Part shown: piece after piece, positions 56,836 to 64,000 of the stretch
Layout of the letters: the number at the start of each line of letters is the position of its first letter
Numbering within the stretch: position 1 is the first letter of the stretch
Source of the DNA: Mytilisepta virgata
Taxonomy: Eukaryota; Mollusca; Bivalvia; Mytilida; Mytilidae
NCBI GenBank assembly: GCA_028015205.1
Contig: CM051521.1
Coordinates: 100,664,513 to 100,728,512 of the forward strand
Direction: 5' to 3'
Length of the DNA stretch: 64,000 bases
The notes under the pieces: generated by a model
What the model was told of the DNA's origin: nothing
The model's database searches: none
Seen by the model: the letters and a program-made list of their open reading frames with translations, nothing else
Program-made: the position numbers and the translations under genes

Positions 56836-57830
56836 AGAGAGAATGGTCAAAAACATTATATCCCCAGTATAAAAGAGGCATTAATTGGAGCTATTCATCA
56901 ATGAGAACATTTCAGAATCAAAAGATGGAAACAGCAAGGGGAATATTGTTGCTTTCAATAATAAAGCCAAATATGTGGAATAGGATAAATAAAATTGGTA
57001 AAGATGTCATATTTTGGATGTGGTCAGATAACCAAAAATAATATGAGCATTGCTAATAATCAGCAGTCAGCCTAAAAACAAAATATTATAACTTATAAAA
57101 ACATGTATTCCACATAAAACTTTATTTTACAAATGTATAAATATATAAATATACTAACAATAAAATAAAACTACAGTAAATGAGAATTAAAATACATGTA
57201 TATCACAGAATCACTTCTTTCACATTCGAATAAATTAAGAGAATTTGTAATATTTCCTTACATTTTTAGGAAAGAAAATTTCATGCAGAATCTTAATTTG
57301 TGAGGACTTAATTATCATTTTTCTATAGTCAAGATATTTAAACCTTTAAATTTGAGCCTTGGCAAGAAATTTGAATGTTTAACTATCAAGAATAACACAA
57401 CTCATGAAAATTATCACACCTGAACTTCCTAAAACAAACCTTATTAATATTTTTTCAACAAAATAAATTTAAACAACATTTTTTTACACCATAATGACAG
57501 TGTCCTGTATGAGATAAAAAAAAACAAACTATATTTTATATAAAAAATTGCAGATGATAAACTGTTAGCAATAGTTTACCTGTTGGTATGGAAAGTGTGA
57601 AAAGCATCTAGAAATTTGAAGGGGTATAAGAAAGTGAAAGTTTCAACACTGAAAACTTGAAAATGACTAACTGATCAGATAAGCTGCGAAAAAAAATAGT
57701 TCTTTTAACATAATTGCACAACAGAACCTAAAATTATATTCTGATTACCAATGAAGTCCAATGCATATTCGACACATCTAAGATACATGAGTATCTTTTT
57801 GGTAAAAGGTTCTGTTTTAATAATTCACAG
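56836..57830. other. AT-rich DNA 3' of the coiled-coil gene
   Basis: Nothing recognised. The short frame at 56823-57041 starts in a repeat end and is not credible as a gene. Confidence 0.4.
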
Positions 57831-57837
57831 TTAATAT

Positions 57838-57843
57838 TTTATT
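57838..57843 (-). promoter_or_regulatory. Candidate poly(A) signal of the coiled-coil gene
   Basis: AATAAA on the minus strand, about 186 nt after the stop at 58029. Plausible but AT-rich context. Confidence 0.35.
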
Positions 57844-58028
57844 TTAAGATCAACCTTTTTTTAAACTTATATCAATCTGATATCTTAATTTGTATGAATC
57901 ATACATTATTTGGGAAATATATATGACTACCATCATAAACAAAAATCTACCAATGATGTATGTTCAATTTAGTTATCATTCATATTTGCATAGTAAGTTA
58001 TTATATCCCGTCTTTTTTATTCTTCACA

Positions 58029-58222
58029 TCAGGATGCATCAGCTGAAGACTGTGGTATATTTTGGCAATAGTTCAAGACAGCCATCTGTAACATTCTGGC
58101 CCTCTGAGACTCTTCCTCCCGCACATGGGACACCTCTAATTCACGAGACTTCAATTTTCTCTTTAAACTATCTATTTCTGAATCTTTTTCTTCACAAGCT
58201 TCTCTGTATCTTAAAATTTGTT
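58029..58222 (-). CDS. Coiled-coil gene, last exon
   Basis: Acceptor CATTTTACAG at 58223-58225; the split codon is G|AA. Encodes EQILRYREACEEKDSEIDSL.. to ADAS and TGA at 58029-58031. Confidence 0.86.
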
Positions 58223-61200
58223 CTGTAAAATGTATATTTAAAATTAATAAATTTTTAATAAAAACTATATTTCATTGTTAAAGAAGACAGAGCATACATG
58301 CATACATTTGTAAATTAAAAATGGAAACATAAATTTGATAAAAATGTGATAACTATTGCTGCTCTTCCATGGTATGTGAATGTTAATAAATCCTATTATA
58401 TCGTCTTGAAATTGAAGTTTTAATTTTTCAGAATTTTCCCATTAGGTCCTATGTTAAACTATTTTCCGCTTCAATTTTGAAAAAGGACCACTTAAGGACC
58501 GTTGCTGCCAATTTTTTTCCAACTGGCCTAGTGGTTTGAGACAAGAAGATCTTCATGTAAATTCCCCATAGGGTCCTATGTTAAACCATGTTTGGCTCTG
58601 GTGCCCATCCCAGATGACAGGGTCATCGAATATTAATCTGAAAGAGGATCACCTAAGGACCATTGCTGCCAAGTTTTGTTCCAATTGGCCTAGTGGTTTC
58701 AGACAAGAAGATCTTTAAGTAAATTCCCCATAGGGTCCTATGTAAAACTAAAATCGACAATCCTGGATGACAGGCCGGGTCATTGGATAAATTTCTGAAA
58801 GAGGACCACCTAAGGACCATTGCTGCCAAGTTTTGTTCCAATTGGCCTAGTGGTTTCAGACAAGAAGATCTTTAAATAATAATTTCTTATAGGGTCCTAT
58901 GATAAACTATCTTCGGCTCTGGTGGCCATCTTGGATGACAGGCAGGGTCATCGTATATAAATCTGGAACAGGACCATCTAAGGACCATTGCTGCCAACTT
59001 TTGTTCCAATTGCCCTAGTGGTTTGAGACAAGATCTTTAAGTAAATTTCCCATAGGGTCCTATGTTAAACTATGTTCGGCTCTGGCAGCAAACTTGGATT
59101 GCAGATGGGTTCATTAGATATAATTCTAAAAGAGAACCACCTAAGAACCATTGCAGCCAAGTTTTAATCAATTGGCCCATTGGTTTCAGATGAGAAGATC
59201 TTTAAAAGAAACTTTACTATGACGACGGACGCCAAGTGATGGCAACAGGTCACATGGCCCTCACGGCCAGGTGAGCTAAAAGTGGTCACAGACATACATC
59301 AGGATTATTATATATTCTCTCATCATCGTAGGATCTATAAAATAGTATCAACAATACCTGATGTCTTCCTGTCTGAATCTGATAGCTGGTCCCTTAGTTC
59401 TGCTTGCACCTTTCTCTCTGCCTCTAATTTGGTGAGGGCTTGATTCAGTCCTAGTTTTACTTTACCAACTTCTGCAAAAGTTACTGCATTCTTTTCAGCT
59501 AGTTCCTGAAAGCATATCAAGCATAAATATTTTGGTTATTAATTTATAACTTAAGAGCATTCTGACATAAAAACAAATTTTCCTTCATAATTATTTGGAG
59601 TTGTTCACCCAATGTACGTCGCCAAACTGAAAACCAGATTTTTCTGTTGAAAAATCCAGTTAAAAATTAATGTGTAATGTTCACAGTAACTTTATAGAAC
59701 CTTACAAATGATGTATATGGTATATTCAAGTAGTCTTTTTGTTTACTTAAAAAGATGAAATTTTCAATTTATTCACTCAAAACAGTGCCAAACATAAATC
59801 TTTATGAGCCGACTTTTACTGAAAAACCTTGTAAAATTGTAATATTATTGTTGTAATTTGTTTTACTGAGTAAATTTGACTTGCATGAATTGTCTGTCTT
59901 GAGAATCAACAATGTAGAGTTATTGCCTCCATATTGAAGAATACTATACCTAGAAGACTTCTGCATTCAGATGCACTGCAAAGGATATTACTACATTTCC
60001 TACTATTTAGAAACAGTATGTTTCAAAGTAGTCCGTAATATTGTAATATTGCACGGTGAACTATTTTCAGAAACCGGTGATTTCCAGTTACGAAGACGGT
60101 GAATTCATGGTCTTTAAAATGAAAGGTAAAACAATTATAGCACTTCACTGGACCACTTAAAGCAATATTGCCGGCAGCCTTTGCTGTTAATTGGTCCATA
60201 ATATATATATATATATTCACCAATATTCATGCAATAACCATTTTATTATACAGTAATAAATATTTTCTTCTATTTTCATATTTCTATCAAGAGAATAAAG
60301 CTACAAATTAAAGTAAATAAATTATTGAATTAGTACTTATACATGTATGAACGATAAAACTCTTATTTGCAAGAGTCGATTCGAAACATTGGGAATATCT
60401 CATTGGTTCTTGCAACTAAAATCCTCAAATTTGTTCTCTTTTACATTAAACTTATTAGTAGCTAAAATCAGCTCTTTTCGCATGTGTTTGTTTCTTTGGA
60501 AAATCATTTTCAACAACGGACAATTTTCAAGTCGATCTCATTTCCACCATTTTAACTTCTGTAAACAGTCGAAGATGCAATAAGTTACAAATCAATTTTG
60601 GAAGGCATCTGTTCTTCATCAAAAATGAACATCCTTTGCATGCAAATACAAGGATTTATTGCACGATCGTTTTCTACTGAAATTAATAGGGAAATATTTA
60701 TTACTATATAATAATATACAATTACTGTCTTTTGATGAGGTAAATGTGTGGAGTTATTGACTTTTGAAAAACTGTCAGTTTTTCAAAAGTCAATAACTCC
60801 ACACATTTACAGAATCAAAAAACAGTTATTGTTTTATTCAATAATGCAAATAAACATTTTAGTTTGTTGTCATATTGGCAATATCCAATTTTCATTATTT
60901 TTCTCTTTCCTGCAGTCGTTGTTTACAAGTAGCCATGATGAAGCAAAGTCCGGACAGGGATTCACTTCCGCTCCGGTACACATATGCTTATTAATTTCCA
61001 TTGAATGATAAAAATACGGGATTTCCATGATTCTAAAAATAATGGTTTCCCCATTTTCGAGAGGTGAATATCTCTTTTGCCCGGTGAATATACTATTTTA
61101 TTCAATATTTCGTCTATACAATTTTCCTATCAAATTATATATAAATTACTGAATAATACATGATATTGCACTGATAAGTAAAGTGTTATAATTGTATAAT

Positions 61201-63512
61201 ATTCACCACCATTTATGCAATATGCCAATAACTGTTTTATTATATAATAATGAATATTTTCTGTTTTATATTTAACTCAGAACATTATATATTTCATCCA
61301 AATTAGTTATATATCTAACCAGTGCAAATACAAACAATAAAATATCTATTTGTAAGTGTCAACACTTCTTAATATGCAAGAACTCAGCTGTGGGGCACAT
61401 AGTAGTTCTTTTGGTGACCAAATATGACAGATCTTTAGTAAAAGAAATTTTCTACTGACCTGTTGCATTTCCTCTATTCTCTTCTTCATAGTCTCTGTTT
61501 CTAATGTTAATGTACTATTTCTGGACTGGAGATCACTGATAGTAGAAGTCTGTTGATTACATCGTGACTGTACTTCATCCTTCAGTAACTGAGTCACTCG
61601 TAATTTTTCTTCTAACTGATTATATCTAGATTCCTATAGAATTGATTAAAGATTTACTTCTACATGTATAACAATTTACATAAAATATTTGCATCAAGTT
61701 TTATGGGGTTAAGAATTAAATCTGAGATCAAACATCTCTTTGATAAAATTTTAAACTAAATGAAACAATTATACAACTACATTCCAAAGCTATCTGCTAG
61801 ACATGGATGACAAATTACAAACAGATTCAATATTATGTAAAGGTGAATATAATAGATTTGTTTGTTTAGTTGGGATTTCAGCACATTTGGCTGTTTCGCA
61901 ACGGCCAGTTTTTATTGATGGAGGAAGCCGGAGAGAACCACCGACCTTCGGTAGGAAAATTGGCAATCCTTGTCAATGTAGATCGGAGTCAAACACACCC
62001 CACCACAGGTGAGATTCAAACTCACAACCTAAGTGAGATTCAAACTCACAACCTAAGTGTTGACAGGCTAGTGATCATTAGCAGTCAGGACGAACTACCT
62101 AGACCACATGGCCACCGAGGCCCCTGATTATAATAGATGCAATACATGCAATGCAAGTACTTTACAGATAGCAATAAAATCACTGTTTACTTGTACTTTG
62201 TATTATGTTCCAGTGTTACATAGTTAGTTTCTCAGTAAATAAACCCCGCTTCCATATTTTACCTTTTAAGCCATGGAGTCTCAAATATTACCTGGAGATA
62301 AAAACTTACTTCTTCAGACTGGAATTTTTGTTTAACAATATTAAGTTGTTCCTCATGATGCAATTTATTTGACATATTTATATTTTTCTGTCTGCTTATT
62401 TCTTCCTCCAATTCTAGTCTTGTCATTTCTAACTGTTGAATTCTCTCTCTTAGATTGGCTTCCACTTCCTCTGCATCATGTCTTACTCTAGAAATCTGTT
62501 GGTTGAAACAATAAAATAATATTTGTAACTATCAAAAGAGACTGTTTATACTGTACATTTTGTATCAAAATTAGATAACAATAAAAATAATATATTTTAT
62601 CTAAAACTTTTGGACTGTGCTGCCCATTTGTTTTAAAATCAATTTAGTGAGTTTACCAAAAAACTACACAATTGGCTGAAAGTTCAAATGTTTTTAAAAC
62701 AGGTTCTCATCTGAAATTACTAATAAAATAAAAAATGCTTTCAACAGTCCCTTAAAAATATAACTTTTTGAAGTTGCAATAGGCTAAAATCCTTCCAGTC
62801 TTCCAATCCTCAAACCTTCTGCAATTTTAAACAAATAATACCTCTTTCTGTCTGACTTGTTCTGCATCCCTGAGATCTTCTTTGTGTCTATTTCTTTCTG
62901 ACTGTAATCGTTCTGAAAGAAAAATTAACTTTTATTATCTGTTTTAAAAGATTTCATCCAAGAATATATATTCTTCAATTCTTTGGCTGATTTCAGGGTA
63001 TCCGATCTGTAGGAGAAAAAAGTCGATAATCCACATGTGATTTGTTGTTCTTAATAACTGATTGGTCAATGAAATTCCCATTTGATTTTCCCGATGCTTT
63101 TCGAAGATTACATAGCAATGTTAACAAACCACATTAATGTCTGCAGTACTCTATGTAAATAAAAACTTTCAGCGGGTAAGTCTAAAAGTCCGGTTTCTTG
63201 AGGGATCAACGGAGATGATCAATTGGTTTAACAACAACCTGATTTCGAGTAGTCGAATATTCATATTTCTACTGTGTCCCTAGTTAAACCTTCAAACTTC
63301 TTGCCCAGAAATTCAATAATCAACTGCTCACAAACTGAGATTCTAAATTTAATTTCTTAATGATTGAAAAAACAATTTGTGAACATGTATATGCATTTAC
63401 CTTCAAAATGAGCTCCTTTGATTTTTATTTCTGCTTGCAAATGTGTAGTTTGTTCTTTTAGTTCAAATATTTGATCCTGTTGCAGACGACATTTTCTTTC
63501 TGTGTCATCAAG
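58029..63512 (-). CDS. C-terminal 294 residues of a long coiled-coil protein
   Basis: Six minus-strand exons (63512-63401, 62912-62842, 62495-62310, 61633-61460, 59505-59358, 58222-58029) join without phase conflict to 885 nt including the TGA. The product is almost wholly alpha-helical with heptad leucines, rich in E, K, Q and R: LDDTERKCRLQQDQIFELKE.., RIQQLEMTRLELEEEISRQK, IEEMQQELAEK, KLEAERKVQAELRDQL. It ends in EEESQRARMLQMAVLNYCQN and a short polar tail. This is the profile of centrosomal, ciliary or cytoskeletal scaffold proteins, but I cannot name the family. The gene continues past the right edge, so start and N-terminal domains are unseen. Its introns carry a SINE, a palindrome and a minus-oriented repeat array. 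Confidence 0.85.
58430..59280 (-). repeat. Minus-oriented ~160-bp tandem array
   Basis: AAGGACC(A/G)TTGCTGCCAA recurs near 58494, 58656, 58812, 58980 and (degenerate) 59140, with TAGTGGTTTCAGACAAGAAG and CCCATAGGGTCCTATG between. It ends at GGCCAGGTGAGCTAAAA (59262-59280). It fills the last intron of the coiled-coil gene in the sense direction of that gene. Confidence 0.85.
59358..59505 (-). CDS. Coiled-coil gene, exon n-1
   Basis: Acceptor ATATGCTTTCAG, donor CATCAG|GTATTG. 148 nt, phase 0 in, phase 1 out: ELAEKNAVTFAEVGKVKLGL to SDSDRKTS. Confidence 0.86.
60040..61365. repeat. Composite intronic repeat with direct flanks and palindromic core
   Basis: The left flank (60205-60365: TTCACCAATATTCATGCAAT, TTTTATTATACAGTAATAAA, CTTATTTGCAAGAGTC) is repeated in diverged form at 61202-61365 (TTCACCACCATTTATGCAAT, TTTTATTATATAATAATGAA, CTATTTGTAAGTGTC). 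Between them, the sequence around 60540-60590 is roughly inverted at 60905-60950, centred on the perfect hairpin at 60740-60810. Boundaries are approximate. Confidence 0.5.
60740..60810. repeat. Perfect 34-bp inverted repeat with 3-bp loop
   Basis: 60740-60773 is the exact reverse complement of 60777-60810, loop GTC. Outside the perfect arms the symmetry continues imperfectly (ACAATTACTGTCTTTTGAT on the left, ACAATAACTGTTTTTTGAT inverted on the right). Confidence 0.95.
61460..61633 (-). CDS. Coiled-coil gene, exon n-2
   Basis: Acceptor AATTCTATAG, donor CAACAG|GTCAGT. 174 nt, phase 0 at both ends, 58 residues from ESRYNQLEEKLRVTQLLKDE to RIEEMQQ. Confidence 0.86.
61858..62128 (-). mobile_element. 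tRNA-derived SINE with duplicated box B region
   Basis: Flanked by TATAATAGAT at 61848-61857 and 62129-62138. On the minus strand the head reads GGGGCCTCGGTGGCCATGTG, then GGTCTAGGTAGTTCG (tRNA-like), then two copies of TTAGGTTGTGAGTTTGAATC (box B-like), a direct duplication of about 24 bp at 62009-62056. The body GGTGGTTCTCTCCGGCTTCC is typical of molluscan SINEs. It lies in an intron of the coiled-coil gene, sense orientation. Confidence 0.8.
62310..62495 (-). CDS. Coiled-coil gene, exon n-3
   Basis: Acceptor TTTCAACCAACAG, donor GAAGAA|GTAAGT. 186 nt, phase 0 at both ends, 62 residues from ISRVRHDAEEVEANLRERIQ to KQKFQSEE. Confidence 0.86.
62842..62912 (-). CDS. Coiled-coil gene, exon n-4
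   Basis: Acceptor TTTTCTTTCAG, donor AGAG|GTATTA. 71 nt, phase 1 in, phase 0 out: RLQSERNRHKEDLRDAEQVR and QKE. Confidence 0.85.
63401..63512 (-). CDS. Coiled-coil gene, exon n-5
   Basis: Acceptor TATATTGTAG before CTTGATGAC, donor GAAG|GTAAAT. Phase 0 in, phase 1 out. Encodes LDDTERKCRLQQDQIFELKE and on to KGAHFE. Confidence 0.85.
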
Positions 63513-63639
63513 CTACAATATAAAAGCACAATTATTATATCTTTCCACCTGGGTGTTTTCTGGTTAAATTCAAACTTATCGCATTGTATTGATTAACTGA
63601 TAATTATAGCCAAATTTCTGAATGAATTACCACTCGTGA

Positions 63640-64000
63640 CCTGGAGTCGATCGAAACTAGAGGTTTAGAGGGCTGAGCCTGTATCGATCACCTGGCATGA
63701 AAGCTGTTTTTATTGATGTACCTCAAAGAGAGAAGTCACCTCCCCTATCATTAGGAAGTGTGGTAAGTCTTGCAGGAACCAGATTTTTCTTCATCAAGGT
63801 CCTGCTACTTACAGGTCAGCATATTCTAAAATTTGGCAGTTCTCCAGAAGAGTTTTCCATGTATTTAACATAGGGTCTCATTTTAATCTAAGTCACCTGC
63901 TGTTGGCCATCTTGAATGAGGGATTGGCACCAAAGTAACAACACTTGGTCAGCACCTTATAAGAAACATTCAGGCCATGTTTGGTTTCAAGCAAAAATGC
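63640..64000 (-). repeat. Minus-oriented dispersed repeat at the window edge
   Basis: AACTAGAGGTTTAGAGGGCTGAGCCTG-type start, then AACATAGGGTCTCATTTTAA, GGCCATCTTGAATGAGGGAT and CAAAGTAACAACACTTGGTC, the reverse complement of segments in the 49.5-50.2 kb array. It is cut by the window end. Confidence 0.65.

Noticed and set aside
57890..58228. 112-codon + strand frame over the last coiled-coil exon
   Set aside because: Antisense shadow of the minus-strand coding exon.
61900..62128. Functional tRNA gene on the minus strand
   Set aside because: Box A- and B-like motifs are present but no cloverleaf can be closed and the box B is duplicated; it is a SINE with flanking target duplication.

Overview
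This is a eukaryotic, strongly AT-rich window with small phase-matched exons in long introns, GT-AG splice sites and a very dense load of dispersed repeats. The repeat vocabulary points to a bivalve mollusc, most likely a mytilid mussel: ~160-bp tandem blocks bounded by AGCTCACCTGG-type ends, elements ending in GTCTCGCC, tRNA-derived SINEs, many small palindromic MITEs. The organism call is inference from repeats and protein resemblance, not from a marker gene.

Three genes can be reconstructed, each with splice phases that agree at every junction. (1) A + strand gene at 18547-30828 (nine coding exons, 432 codons) whose product resembles TBATA/SPATIAL, the thymus-, brain- and testis-associated protein of vertebrates. 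A probable non-coding first exon with an RFX X-box-like palindrome lies at about 7.8 kb. An alternative terminal exon with its own poly(A) signal at 20153-20406 would give a 174-residue short form. (2) A + strand gene at 45206-51527 (three coding exons, 805 codons) that joins a TRIM-type coiled coil, a Q/S/P-rich linker and a Crypton-derived tyrosine-recombinase-like (DUF3504) domain that appears to have lost its catalytic residues. This is the most unusual gene here. (3) The 3' end of a minus-strand gene at 58029-63512 (six exons, 294 codons in the window) for a long coiled-coil protein I cannot name; it continues beyond the right edge.

The rest is mobile-element territory. From 36.0 to 41.8 kb lies a graveyard: a 5'-truncated reverse-transcriptase element, a heavily broken P-element/THAP9-like transposase pseudogene of about 1.9 kb, and a second retroelement copy in the opposite direction that is itself split by a 538-bp MITE. 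A copy of that MITE with only three differences sits in a TBATA intron; both have 7-bp target-site duplications. Other insertions with recognisable ends: a GGGCCC-type MITE (5.1 kb), a SINE-like insert (8.2 kb), a 1163-bp TIR element (27.0-28.2 kb), a small MITE with a G14 tract (29.3 kb), a SINE with a 14-bp duplication (33.5 kb), a CACAGGGG palindrome (40.2 kb), two foldback copies (53.2 and 53.6 kb), a CAGTGG-type MITE (55.1 kb) and a SINE with a duplicated box B (61.9 kb).

No rRNA, intact tRNA, CRISPR or bacterial-type operon was seen. The 1-7.8 kb, 31-36 kb and 52.5-57.8 kb stretches hold repeats or nothing recognisable.
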